From Streptomyces sp. NBC_01224 (GTDB taxonomy: Bacteria; Actinomycetota; Actinomycetes; Streptomycetales; Streptomycetaceae), in NCBI RefSeq assembly GCF_036002945.1, contig NZ_CP108529.1, positions 1,798,001 to 1,862,000 of the forward strand: DNA of 64,000 nucleotides, read 5' to 3'. The stretch's first letter is position 1. Each line of letters opens with the position of its first letter. Both the position numbers and the translations under genes were made by a program. A model generated the notes under the pieces. It had not been told where the DNA came from. It saw nothing but the letters and a program-made list of their open reading frames with translations, and did not search any database. This document shows positions 1-7,913 of the stretch, one piece after another.

Positions 1-410
1 TTCACCGGGCGGGTCGGCGGCTCGTGGTCGGCGGGGGTCGGGGCGGGTGTGGTGACGTTTGCGGCGTTGCTCGGCGCGGAGAGGTTCCCGGCGGCGTCGC
101 GGGCGCGGACGGTGAAGGCGTAGGGGGTCGAGGCGGTCAGCCCGTCGACGTCGGTCATCACCTTGGCCGCCGGGACGGATTTGACCTTCTTGCCCTTGCG
201 GTAGACCTCGTAGCCGGTGACCGCCTTGTTGTCGGAGGCCGGCTCCCACATGACGTGCACGGAGGTGGCGCTGCTGGCCTGTGCTGTCACATGGCCCGGT
301 GTCGTGGGTTTGCGGGTGTCCGCCTCCGGGGTGGAGCCGCAGGCGGTGAGCGCGGCGAGGAGCAGGGCGGCGGAGCAGGCCGACGCGGCGGTTGCGTGGG
401 GGCGTTGCAC
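1..410 (-). CDS. Secreted lipoprotein with fibronectin type III domain (partial)
   Basis: The gene runs off the left edge, so only the N-terminal part is visible. The chosen GTG start has GGAAGG seven bases upstream; an ATG five codons earlier (425) lacks a Shine-Dalgarno sequence. A basic N-terminus and hydrophobic stretch end in the lipobox LTAC with Cys near residue 24, so the protein should be lipid-anchored outside the cell. One fibronectin type III domain follows at about residues 38-120 (motifs VMWEPASDNKAVTGYEVYR and FTVRARDAAGN). A proline/threonine-rich linker begins at the window edge. In Streptomyces such FnIII modules often precede glycoside hydrolase or sugar-binding domains, but none is visible here, so the enzyme activity is unknown. 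Confidence 0.75.
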   Translation of the reverse strand, partial: MQRPHATAASACSAALLLAALTACGSTPEADTRKPTTPGHVTAQASSATSVHVMWEPASDNKAVTGYEVYRKGKKVKSVPAAKVMTDVDGLTASTPYAFTVRARDAAGNLSAPSNAANVTTPAPTPADHEPPTRPV

Positions 411-537
411 GGTCGTGCCTTCCATTCGGCAGCAATGGTCCAGACCTGTATCGCATGGTGTGAGGGTCGCCGACAAGAGGGTGGAGCGGAACGTTCCGCA
501 ATGTGCCGGTGTGCGCAGACGATCGTGCGTCGGCGGG

Positions 538-1248
538 GTGACGGATGTGACGTACGGTCGGCTGATGCTGTGCGTACGCGGGATTGTGCTGCCGGAGCGC
601 GAGGCCGAGTTGGTGCGCGCGGCCGTGGAGGAGGCGGCCGCATCGTCCGGGTGGTGCGAGGTCATCGGTGACTGGCGCGCCGACGAACCCGCCGTACCGC
701 TGCCGCTGTTGGCTCGGCGGTGGAGGCGGTGCGCGCGGCCGGAGGCAGGGTGGCGGTGCACTGCCGGACCGCCGAGGGCACGCGAAATGCCGTACTGGCG
801 GGCGCCGACAGTCCGGAGCGGCGCTGCTGGACCGGATGGCCGCGCAGGGCACGGCGTTCGTCCCGACCCTGAGCGTCTTCGGCGCGAAGGTGGACGCGAT
901 GCGAGCGCGGGAGCCGAGCGTGCGGCGTGATCTCTGGCCGGCCGGCTGGGACACCATGCTCAGCAATGTGCGCGCGGCCCACAAGGCAGCTGTGACGGTG
1001 CCGGCGGGGACGGACTCCTTTCCGTGCGGGACGGTCGCCGACGAGATGGATGGCTGGTACGGGCCGGGCTGCCGGCCCAGGAGGCGCTGGGCTCGGCGTC
1101 CTGGACGGCGAGGGCCTGGCTCGGTCTGCCGGGGCTCGTGAACGGCGCTCCCGCCGACGTCGTCGCGTACGCGACCGACCCGACCCTGGGCCCTGCCGCG
1201 CTGGATCACCCGAACCGGATCGTGCTCCGGGGACGCGTCGTGCGATGA
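538..1248 (+). pseudogene. Decayed amidohydrolase-family gene
   Basis: Three pieces of an imidazolonepropionase/prolidase-type amidohydrolase lie in order but in different frames. The first has VRGIVLPEREAELVRAAVEEA and then, after a frame change near 715, VAVHCRTAEGTRNAVLAGADS. The second is LLDRMAAQGTAFVPTLSVFG with AGTD-like TVPAGTDSFPCGT. The third, after another shift near 1055, is LVRAGLPAQEALGSASWTARAW to the end, with the family's GLVNGAPADVVAY motif. Between ADS and LLDRM the expected IEHG segment with a metal-ligand His is deleted. At least two frameshifts plus this deletion make it non-functional. The missing N-terminus would carry the HxH metal motif. It ends in a TGA near the following gene. 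Confidence 0.75.
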
Positions 1249-1284
1249 GCGATGAGTTCCGGGCGCCGGAGCAGTCTGCACTGT

Positions 1285-1899
1285 ATGGATACGCACCTGG
1301 AGACGGCACCCACGATTCCCACGATCGATCTGGAGCCCGCGGCCCGGCAGATCGCCGGCCTGCTCGACGGTATCGACGCACAGCAGCTGGCCGGCCCGAC
1401 GCCCTGTCCCGACTACACGGTACGGGAGCTGCTCGCCCACGTGATCGGGCTGACCACGGCCTTCCGCGACGCGGCACGCAAGGACTTCGGACCGACGGCC
1501 GACACCGCCCCCGACGCCACACTCCCGGTCCTCCGTGACGGCTGGCGCGAAGCGCTGCCGCCACTGCTGGACGAGCTGGTGACGGCATGGCGCGATCCTG
1601 CCGCCCGGCAGGGGATGACCAGGGCCGGCGGCGTGGATCTGCCGGGCGAGGTGGCCGCGGTGATCGCGCTGGACGAGCTGGTCATCCACGGCTGGGACCT
1701 GGCCCGGTCGACCGGCCAGAAGTACGAGGCGGACGAGGCGAGCCTTCTCGTCTCGCTGGCCATGCTGACTCCCAGCGACACCGTCCCCCGGTCCGAGCAC
1801 GTCTTCGGTCCGCCGGTTCCGGTCCCGGACGACGCACCCCTGGTCGACCGGGCCGTCGCCATGAGCGGCCGCCGCCCGGACTGGCAGCCGGGCGACTGA
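1285..1899 (+). CDS. TIGR03086-type metal-binding protein (mycothiol-dependent/DinB-like fold)
   Basis: A 204-residue protein of the actinobacterial family related to mycothiol-dependent maleylpyruvate isomerase. Family hallmarks are visible: TPCPDYTVRELLAHVIG near residues 35-52 with a putative metal His, and DELVIHGWDLARSTGQ near 130-145 with a second His. The C-terminus has the usual FGPPVPVPDDAPLVDRAVAMSGRRPDW ending split over two motifs. An in-frame ATG eleven codons upstream (1252) is possible, but the family's conserved start fits the ATG at 1285. The substrate is unknown. It follows the amidohydrolase pseudogene directly and may have shared its transcript. Confidence 0.75.
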   Translation: MDTHLETAPTIPTIDLEPAARQIAGLLDGIDAQQLAGPTPCPDYTVRELLAHVIGLTTAFRDAARKDFGPTADTAPDATLPVLRDGWREALPPLLDELVTAWRDPAARQGMTRAGGVDLPGEVAAVIALDELVIHGWDLARSTGQKYEADEASLLVSLAMLTPSDTVPRSEHVFGPPVPVPDDAPLVDRAVAMSGRRPDWQPGD

Positions 1900-1975
1900 G
1901 CGGCGGGCAGCCGAGGCCGGTGGGCCGGGGCGAAACGGGACGGCCCGAGGCGCTGGGCCGGGACGGCCGGTGGCC

Positions 1976-2041
1976 GGACCCGGCCCGGGTCAGCTCAGCA
2001 TGCGCGCCGGACCCGGCCCGGGTCAGCTCAGCATGCGCGCC
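1976..2041. repeat. 33-bp perfect tandem duplication
   Basis: Positions 1976-2008 and 2009-2041 are identical 33-mers. The right copy contains the last codons and the stop (2023-2025) of the minus-strand HEAT-repeat gene. The left copy lies just beyond that stop and repeats the same codons as untranslated sequence. It looks like a recent slippage or tandem duplication. Confidence 0.9.
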
Positions 2042-4164
2042 GCCTCACGTGCCTGCTCACGCAGTCGTTCGTCGGCCGGGGCCATCCCCGATTCCAGGCC
2101 CGAGGCCGTCACCCTGAGGTCGCGCTCGGCAAGAGCCGTCAGGCGGCGGCGGTGGTCTTCGGTGAGCGCGGTGCGGCCGAGGACGACGAGCGCCTCCAGC
2201 GCGGTCACGGCGTCGGCGTCCTCCTCGGCGGAATCCAGGACCAGACCCGCCAGACGGGGGCCGTCGAGGGATTCGGGTGCGATCGCGTGCAGCGCGAGCA
2301 CGGCGGCCGGAGTCTGCAGCCGGTCCGTCAGCAAGCCCTCCAGCGCGGGAACCAGCGGCCGGGCCGCGGCGCCCATGCGGGCCGCTGCCCGTGCGGCACG
2401 GCTGAACGTCCAGCGCATCCACATCGGCCCGTCCTCGGCGAGCACACCGGCCAGGACCGGCACCGCCAATTCCGCGTCACCGGTGATGCGCCACAGGGCT
2501 GCGGCGATCTCGACGTCGCTGTCGAGCTGCGGAATGTTGCGGTCCTCCTCGGGCGCGCTGAGCGCGGACCGCAGGGCGGGCACCAGCCCGGCCGCCTCAG
2601 GGCCCAACTCGGCGGCAAGTCCCGCAGCCTCGCGCACGTCATGGCCGCCCCGGGCCAACTGGGCGGCAACCGCCGCCAGCAATGGGCCGGTCTCCCCGGT
2701 CAGTCGGCGCAGAGCCTTTGCCGCGGCGACCCGGCCGCCCTCCGGTCCGGAGCGGGCCGCGGTGGTCAGGATTTCCGCCGTCGCCGCGCGGTGTTCCGGT
2801 GGGCAGACCGCGGCCAGCGCCTGCGGCACCACCTTCGGGAATCTCGGCAGCGCGGACCGCAGTTCGGGCAGGGCGGCGGACGCCCGGCTCCCCCAGGCAC
2901 CGAGCAGGGCCGTGAACCGGATGGGCTCGTTGCCGTCCAGGTCGTATGCGCCCAGCCGGGTCCGTATGGCGTCCAGCAGTGCGGGGTCGTACGGGAACGA
3001 GGTGTCGGCCGTCCCTCCGATCAGGAAGCCGCAGGCCGCACCGAGCGCACGCGGGCGCTGCCCCAGCTCACGGGCCAGGAGGGGCGCGGCCCGGTCCGGG
3101 GCCACGGCGACGAGCGCTTCCAAGGCCCGGTCCGCAGGATCGCCCTCTCCCTCGGCCAGCCTGGCCAGCACCGGAGCAGCCGCCACGGCATGTGTGCCCA
3201 GCTTGTTGAGGAGCGAGTACGCCGCGGGTACGGAGGCCGGGTCGGCGACCGACGCCACCACGGAAGCGACCAGCCGTTCCGGGGCGCTGCGCGAGAGCCG
3301 GCAGGCCGTCTCGGCCGCCCAGAGCGCCTCCGCACGCGCTTCGGGCACCGCACTGCGCAGTGCGGCGTCGAGCAGGCTGTACACCGCTTCGCGATCCGCG
3401 TCGGTGTCGCGGAGCAGCAGCGCTTCGACGACATACTGCAGCGGTTCGTTCCGCTCCAGGTCGAGGCGGCCCTCGACGAGCTCGTCCGCGGGAAGGAGGG
3501 ACAGCATCGCCTCGTGGTGCGCGGAGGTCCACGGCAGTCCGGCGTCCACACAGGCCAGCAGTGCCGCGATCCTCACCTCGCCGGGCTCGTCCGTGCCCAT
3601 GGCTTCGGTTGCCGCGGCAGCCGTCCCCGCCGGATCAAGATGCGCCATGGCCCCGAGGAGTTCGGCGCGTACGAGGGGATCCCTCTCCTGCCTCCGGCGC
3701 CGCCGGAGCACCGGCAGCACCCGATCAGCGGCCCCCGTCATCGCGGCGGCCCACACCGCGGCCCGCCGCAGCCCGGACCCCTCGGCGTCGACCGACGTGA
3801 GAATCAGGGGCAGTTGACCGACGACGGCCGACCGGCACGCGGCTTCGTCCGTGTCGCCGTGGTCCGCGCCGCCCTCCGCTATCCCGCCGAGCAGCACCAG
3901 CAGGTCCTCCGTGCGGTACCCGGCCCCGGCGAGCTGTGCCATGTACGGCACGGCGCGGGCCGTGGCCTCGTAGACCGAGCCCTGGTGCAGGATGCTGCCG
4001 TACAGCTCCGAGATCGCCTCGGACGCCGCATGCTCGTCGTCGCCGGCCAGTGCCCGCAGGCAGTCGGGCACGTCGGCGGCACTCCCGTAGGCATGCTGCA
4101 GTTCGGCCCACGGCTGGGCGTCGACATCGGCGAAGAACGGTGCGAGTTCCATGGAGCGGATCAT
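2023..4164 (-). CDS. HEAT/PBS-lyase-like repeat protein
   Basis: A protein of about 713 residues made of helical repeats rich in Ala, Leu and Glu, with recurring patterns such as ALEALVAVAPDRAAPLLARELG and GPEAAGLVPALRSALS. These are typical of HEAT or PBS-lyase-like repeats forming an alpha-solenoid. There is no signal peptide, membrane segment or catalytic motif, so a cytoplasmic protein-binding or scaffold role is inferred. The start is uncertain: ATG at 4164 is chosen, ATG at 4152 (MELAPFF) is equally plausible, and upstream in-frame codons are Pro/Ala-rich and unlike the rest. Its 3' end sits in a 33-bp tandem duplication. The gene stands alone, flanked by a convergent gene and by an upstream gene separated by a terminator. 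Confidence 0.75.
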   Translation of the reverse strand: MIRSMELAPFFADVDAQPWAELQHAYGSAADVPDCLRALAGDDEHAASEAISELYGSILHQGSVYEATARAVPYMAQLAGAGYRTEDLLVLLGGIAEGGADHGDTDEAACRSAVVGQLPLILTSVDAEGSGLRRAAVWAAAMTGAADRVLPVLRRRRRQERDPLVRAELLGAMAHLDPAGTAAAATEAMGTDEPGEVRIAALLACVDAGLPWTSAHHEAMLSLLPADELVEGRLDLERNEPLQYVVEALLLRDTDADREAVYSLLDAALRSAVPEARAEALWAAETACRLSRSAPERLVASVVASVADPASVPAAYSLLNKLGTHAVAAAPVLARLAEGEGDPADRALEALVAVAPDRAAPLLARELGQRPRALGAACGFLIGGTADTSFPYDPALLDAIRTRLGAYDLDGNEPIRFTALLGAWGSRASAALPELRSALPRFPKVVPQALAAVCPPEHRAATAEILTTAARSGPEGGRVAAAKALRRLTGETGPLLAAVAAQLARGGHDVREAAGLAAELGPEAAGLVPALRSALSAPEEDRNIPQLDSDVEIAAALWRITGDAELAVPVLAGVLAEDGPMWMRWTFSRAARAAARMGAAARPLVPALEGLLTDRLQTPAAVLALHAIAPESLDGPRLAGLVLDSAEEDADAVTALEALVVLGRTALTEDHRRRLTALAERDLRVTASGLESGMAPADERLREQAREAARMLS

Positions 4165-4214
4165 GGCACCCAGCACTGACACCCCGGCGGCGGGTGGAGC
4201 CGGAGGGCAGCACA

Positions 4215-4246
4215 CGGCTGCCGGCCGGGCCGTGGGCCGGCAGCCG
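4215..4246 (-). terminator. Hairpin terminator after alpha/beta hydrolase
   Basis: A perfect 12-bp stem (CGGCTGCCGGCC at 4215-4226 with its complement at 4235-4246) lies nine bases beyond the stop of the minus-strand hydrolase. There is no clear T-tract, as is usual in Streptomyces. Confidence 0.6.
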
Positions 4247-4254
4247 CTCGCCGT

Positions 4255-4944
4255 TCAGCTGGTGAAGAACTCCGTGATCTGCTGGGCGACCTGGTCGGGG
4301 TGGACCTCATGCACCCGGTGACCGCCCCCGATCGTGATCAGCCGGCAGTCCGGGATCAGCGAGGCCATGTCCTGCAGGCGCCCCTGGGGCATGGTGGACT
4401 CCGGGCCGCCGGCGATCATCAACGTCGGCGCGACGATCTCGCCGAGGCCGGCCGCCCACTCGGGGTCGGGGTCGGCCCCCTCGGCCCGGATGGGAGCGAC
4501 GACAGCCCAGTCGTAGTCCACCGGCCCCTCCGGTTCGGCGGCCGGCTTCAGCTCGCTCGGGAACGGCGGCGGGGTCTCCACCAGCACCAGCCGCTCCACC
4601 CGGTCCGCGTGCTCCTGGGCGAGCAGATGGGCGACGACACCACCCATCGAGTGGCCGACCAGGCCCACCCGGTCGAGCTCGCACTCGTCGAGGAAGCCGA
4701 GGACGTCGTCCCGCATCAGCTCGACGGAGTACTCGTCCGGCCAGTCGCTCTCGCCATGACCGCGCAGGTCGATGGCGTACACCCGCCACTGTTCGCCGAG
4801 CAGACTCCCGGCCGCCTCCCAGCTCGCGGCGGAGCCGCCGAGGCCGTGCAGCAGGACCACGGGCGAGCCGAAGGGGTCGCCCCAGGTCCGATACGCCAGC
4901 CGTACATCGCCGACATCCACAACAGACTGATCTTCCATACCCAT
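4255..4944 (-). CDS. Alpha/beta hydrolase
   Basis: A 229-residue single-domain alpha/beta-hydrolase. Visible motifs are the oxyanion-hole HGLGG near residue 33, the nucleophile elbow GHSMGG near residue 97, and a C-terminal GGGHRVHEVHPDQV carrying the catalytic His. The acid residue after strand 6 lies around TLMIAGGPEST, where the usual Asp is not obvious. There is no signal peptide, so a cytoplasmic esterase or hydrolase of unknown substrate is likely. ATG at 4944 is preferred over an upstream ATG at 4977 because the family starts just before the first beta-strand; 4938 is also possible. It is divergent from the lipoprotein chitosanase. Confidence 0.8.
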   Translation of the reverse strand: MGMEDQSVVDVGDVRLAYRTWGDPFGSPVVLLHGLGGSAASWEAAGSLLGEQWRVYAIDLRGHGESDWPDEYSVELMRDDVLGFLDECELDRVGLVGHSMGGVVAHLLAQEHADRVERLVLVETPPPFPSELKPAAEPEGPVDYDWAVVAPIRAEGADPDPEWAAGLGEIVAPTLMIAGGPESTMPQGRLQDMASLIPDCRLITIGGGHRVHEVHPDQVAQQITEFFTS

Positions 4945-5010
4945 GACGCTACAGCCGAATGAGCGAAGACCTTTCACCCACGGCTCCCCGCGGCCTGGCA
5001 GGGTTGAGGG

Positions 5011-5838
5011 GTGAACGTCGTTCCCCGCCCGCTGCTCATCGCCGTCGCCACTGCCGTCATGGCCGTCTCCGTGCTCTCCGGCTGCTCGTCCGCCGGGTCC
5101 GCCGAGGGCGGACCGGAAGCCGGGCTCGGCGATCCGGCGAAGAAGGAGATCGCCATGCAGTTGGTCTCCAGCGCGGAGAACTCCTCACTCGACTGGAAGG
5201 CGCAGTACAAGTACATCGAGGACATCGACGACGGCCGCGGCTACACCGCGGGCATCATCGGCTTCTGTTCCGGCACCGGCGACATGCTGAAGGTCGTCGA
5301 GCGGTACGCGGCGGCGCGTCCCGGCAATCCGCTGGCACGGTTCCTCCCCGCCCTGCGCTCCGTACAGGGCAGCGATGCGCACGACGGGCTCGGCGGCCCG
5401 TTCACCGAGGCCTGGGCCGAGGCGGCCGCCGACCCCGCCTTCCGGTCGGCGCAGGACGCCGAGCGCGACCGGTCGTACTTCGACCCGGCGGTCGCCCGGG
5501 CCGAGGCGGACGGACTCGGCGCCCTGGGACAGTTCATCTACTACGACGCCTATGTGATGCACGGATACGGCGACACGGACGGCACGGTCGGCTTCCGTAC
5601 GATCCGCCACGAGGCGATCGCCGCGGCCGCGCCACCGGCGCGCGGCGGGGACGAGGCGGCTTATCTGAACGCCTTCCTCGACGCCCGTGTCGCAGCGATC
5701 CGTAAGGAGCCCTCGCACTCCGACACCAGCCGGATCGAGACGGCTCAGCGGGTGTTCGTGAGGGAGGGCAGGTTCGGGTTGGAGACACCGCTGCGGTGGC
5801 GGGTGTACGGCGACGGTTACCGGATCGACGCCCGTTAA
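5011..5838 (+). CDS. GH46 chitosanase, lipoprotein form
   Basis: Endo-acting hydrolase of beta-1,4-linked glucosamine (chitosan), glycoside hydrolase family 46. A hydrophobic signal ends in lipobox LSGC with Cys25, so unlike most secreted chitosanases it should be membrane-anchored. The two catalytic carboxylates are visible: Glu56 in SSAENSS and Asp74 in EDIDDGRGYTAG, 18 residues apart as in the Streptomyces sp. N174 enzyme (Glu22/Asp40). Length is 275 residues, close to the family size. A 158-bp stretch coding for the active site is almost identical to that of the second chitosanase downstream. The two are otherwise clearly diverged paralogues. Confidence 0.9.
   Translation: MNVVPRPLLIAVATAVMAVSVLSGCSSAGSAEGGPEAGLGDPAKKEIAMQLVSSAENSSLDWKAQYKYIEDIDDGRGYTAGIIGFCSGTGDMLKVVERYAAARPGNPLARFLPALRSVQGSDAHDGLGGPFTEAWAEAAADPAFRSAQDAERDRSYFDPAVARAEADGLGALGQFIYYDAYVMHGYGDTDGTVGFRTIRHEAIAAAAPPARGGDEAAYLNAFLDARVAAIRKEPSHSDTSRIETAQRVFVREGRFGLETPLRWRVYGDGYRIDAR
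5131..5288 (+). repeat. Near-identical active-site tract shared with second chitosanase
   Basis: These 158 bases differ from 7125-7282 at only four positions by my hand alignment. Sequence identity drops sharply on both sides. Synonymous positions are conserved too, which suggests gene conversion rather than protein-level constraint alone. Confidence 0.8.
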
Positions 5839-6027
5839 ACCCGTGATCGACGGGCGCGGGAAGCGTCCGCCCCGCTGACTGCGTACGCCGGTGCACATGC
5901 CATTTGACCTGCGCTTTCACTCCTCCACGCAGGGTGATCCGGACCCGTGACCCGACGGTCTGCGGCTCCGTTGAGGCTGACGAACGGCACACGCGGATGT
6001 GGGCCGGAATACGGAGGAGAGTTCCGC

Positions 6028-6336
6028 ATGATGAAGAAGATGATGCTGGCCGCGACGGTCCTGGCCGCCGGTCTGGGGCTGGCCCTCGGCCCTGTCGCCC
6101 AGGCCGTGCAGAGCCCGGCCGCCGCGCAGACGGCGAAGGCGCCGGCCGCGGTCTGCACCGTCAACGACAACGGGGTGAACTTCCGCGGCGGACCGGGATC
6201 CGAGTACCCGGTCCTGGGTCAGGTGAACCGGGGCCAGAACCTCAACTACCGCGGCCGGCAGGGCAACTGGATCATGGGTGACCTGTGGGGCGGCCCCACG
6301 GGCGTCTGGATCCACGCGGCCTACCTCGACTGCTGA
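6028..6336 (+). CDS. Small secreted SH3-like domain protein
   Basis: A 102-residue exported protein. The ATG-ATG start lies behind GGAGGA at about 6012; upstream in-frame codons look non-coding. A signal peptide (MMKKMMLAATVLAAGLGLALG, cleavage near AQA) is followed by a bacterial SH3-like domain with the hallmark GVNFRGGPGSEYPVLGQVNRGQ and a GVWIHAAYLDC ending. Such domains bind cell-wall peptides or polymers. Two Cys residues may form a disulfide. It sits between two chitosanase genes on the same strand, so a role at the wall or on polysaccharide surfaces is plausible but not shown. Confidence 0.8.
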   Translation: MMKKMMLAATVLAAGLGLALGPVAQAVQSPAAAQTAKAPAAVCTVNDNGVNFRGGPGSEYPVLGQVNRGQNLNYRGRQGNWIMGDLWGGPTGVWIHAAYLDC

Positions 6337-6510
6337 GGACGGCGCACGTGTGACGTCGGTTCCCAAGACCTGGTTGTGGTCCTGGGAACCGACGTTGTCG
6401 TATGGGGAGTGTGCCGATGTCGATGCGGCCGAGTGGACCGGGTGGGGTTCCGGCGGAGACAGTGCGGGTCGCGCGGGCGGCCTGAGGTGCTGCACCGGCG
6501 CCGGGCCGAG

Positions 6511-6750
6511 CAGCAGACCACGCGGCGGAAAGAGCGTTACAAGATGCGCGCCGACGTCGAAGGCACAATTTCCCAGGGCGTTCGACGCTGTGGCCTACGC
6601 AGATCCCGCTACCGCGGGCTCGCCGGGACCAGCCGCCAGCACCGGCTCACCGGAGCAGCGATCAACCTTGCCCGCATCGACGCCCACCTCACCGACACAC
6701 CCCGAGCCCGCACCCGCACAGGCCGCTTCGCAGCACTTCGTCCCGTCGGT
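6511..6750 (+). pseudogene. IS1182-type transposase C-terminal remnant
   Basis: In one frame the sequence reads RADVEGTISQGVRRCGLRRS, RYRGLAGTSRQHRLTGAAIN and LARIDAHLT...RTRTGRFAALRP. This matches the conserved C-terminal end of IS1182/IS5-like DDE transposases (EGTISQ, RYRGL, INLARID, RTRTSRFAALRP). The Glu of the DDE triad falls in the EGTISQ motif. The N-terminal two thirds, a start codon and terminal inverted repeats are not visible. It lies between the two chitosanase paralogues and the flanking 6337-6510 and 6751-6850 hold no recognisable gene. Confidence 0.7.
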
Positions 6751-6852
6751 CAAACGGCCGACGGGGCGAAGCAGGCCCGGAAACAACCAACAGCATCCGC
6801 CTTCCGCACGGTGCGGCCTGCCTGCGCCCCGGGACTCGTCCCCAACTCCCTT

Positions 6853-6903
6853 GTGTCGAAGGGGTGTACGACACTCGCTCCACTCTGATAGGAAAGCTTC
6901 CTA
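6853..6903 (+). promoter_or_regulatory. Putative operator region of the second chitosanase
   Basis: Two dyads precede the chitosanase start. GTGTCG (6853-6858) pairs with CGACAC (6869-6874). The 15-bp near-palindrome TAGGAAAGCTTCCTA lies at 6889-6903 with six-base arms. The second resembles the operators I recall for the ROK-family repressor CsnR upstream of actinobacterial chitosanase genes; that match is from memory. No equivalent lies ahead of the first chitosanase. Confidence 0.5.
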
Positions 6904-6941
6904 ACAGAATGTTGGAACGACGAACTCCCTTTGGAGGACTG

Positions 6942-7820
6942 GTGCACACTCCCCACACACGCACCGCACGTCGCAACACCCGCTCCGTGCGCATCGCGGT
7001 CATCGCGGTCGGATTGACCCTCACGGCGATACCCGTCACGGCCTACGCCGGTGCCCCCACGCACCCGGCGGTACATCAGCAGACGGCGGTGGTTCAGCAC
7101 GCCGCCGCCGCGACCGGGCTCGACGATCCGGCGAAGAAGGATATCGCCATGCAGCTGGTCTCCAGCGCGGAGAACTCCTCACTCAACTGGAAGGCCCAGT
7201 ACAAGTACATCGAGGACATCGACGACGGCCGCGGCTACACCGCGGGCATCATCGGCTTCTGTTCCGGCACCGGCGACATGCTCGACCTCGTCGAGCTGTA
7301 CACCCAGCGCAAGCCGGGCAACGTCCTCGCGAAGTACCTCCCCGCGCTGCGGAAGGTGGACGGCACCGATTCCCACAGCGGTCTCGACCCGAACTTCACC
7401 AAGGACTGGGCGACCGCCGCGTCCGACTCGGCGTTCAAGCAGGCGCAGAACGACGAGCGGGACCGGGTGTACTTCAACCCGGCGGTCAGCCAGGGCAAGG
7501 CCGACGGCATCGGCACGCTGGGCCAGTTCGCGTACTACGACGCCATCGTCATGCACGGCAACGGCGGCGACAGCACCAGCTTCGGCTCCATCCGCAAACG
7601 GGCCCTCTCGAAGGCGAAGCCGCCGGCCCAGGGCGGCAACGAAGTCACGTATCTCAACGCCTTCCTGGACGCCCGGGTCTGGGCGATGCAGCAGGAGGAG
7701 GCCCACTCGGACACCAGCCGGGTGGACACCGCTCAGCGGGTCTTCCTGAAGAAGGGCAATCTGAACCTGGATCCGCCGCTCGACTGGAAGGTGTACGGCG
7801 ACAGCTACCACATCGGCTGA
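6942..7820 (+). CDS. csn: GH46 chitosanase, secreted
   Basis: A 292-residue endo-chitosanase of family GH46 with a cleavable Sec signal: basic N-terminus, hydrophobic core IAVIAVGLTLTAI, cleavage near AYA-GA. The GTG start at 6942 is set by GGAGG four bases upstream; an upstream in-frame extension to 6864 crosses the operator and is rejected. Catalytic Glu77 (SSAENSS) and Asp95 (EDIDDGRGYTAG) keep the family's 18-residue spacing. It ends in WKVYGDSYHIG, the typical C-terminus. It is a paralogue of the lipoprotein chitosanase upstream and probably supplies the freely diffusing enzyme. A palindromic operator upstream suggests substrate-responsive repression. Confidence 0.93.
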   Translation: MHTPHTRTARRNTRSVRIAVIAVGLTLTAIPVTAYAGAPTHPAVHQQTAVVQHAAAATGLDDPAKKDIAMQLVSSAENSSLNWKAQYKYIEDIDDGRGYTAGIIGFCSGTGDMLDLVELYTQRKPGNVLAKYLPALRKVDGTDSHSGLDPNFTKDWATAASDSAFKQAQNDERDRVYFNPAVSQGKADGIGTLGQFAYYDAIVMHGNGGDSTSFGSIRKRALSKAKPPAQGGNEVTYLNAFLDARVWAMQQEEAHSDTSRVDTAQRVFLKKGNLNLDPPLDWKVYGDSYHIG

Positions 7821-7842
7821 CACACACCCGGGTCACGGCTGA

Positions 7843-7882
7843 GGCGCGTACGGCAGCACCCGTCGGGGTCTCCGTACGCGCC
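7843..7882. terminator. Bidirectional hairpin between convergent genes
   Basis: Eleven-base perfect arms (GGCGCGTACGG at 7843 and its complement ending at 7882) lie between the convergent chitosanase and permease genes. A 16-base perfect palindrome follows at 7898-7913, directly beside the permease stop codon. Confidence 0.65.
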
Positions 7883-7913
7883 ACAGCGCCCTGCCGGCCG
7901 AAGCCGGCTTCGG

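Noticed and set aside
24..930. Plus-strand open frames at the left edge
   Set aside because: They run antisense to the FnIII lipoprotein and then partly coincide with the amidohydrolase pseudogene; no independent gene.
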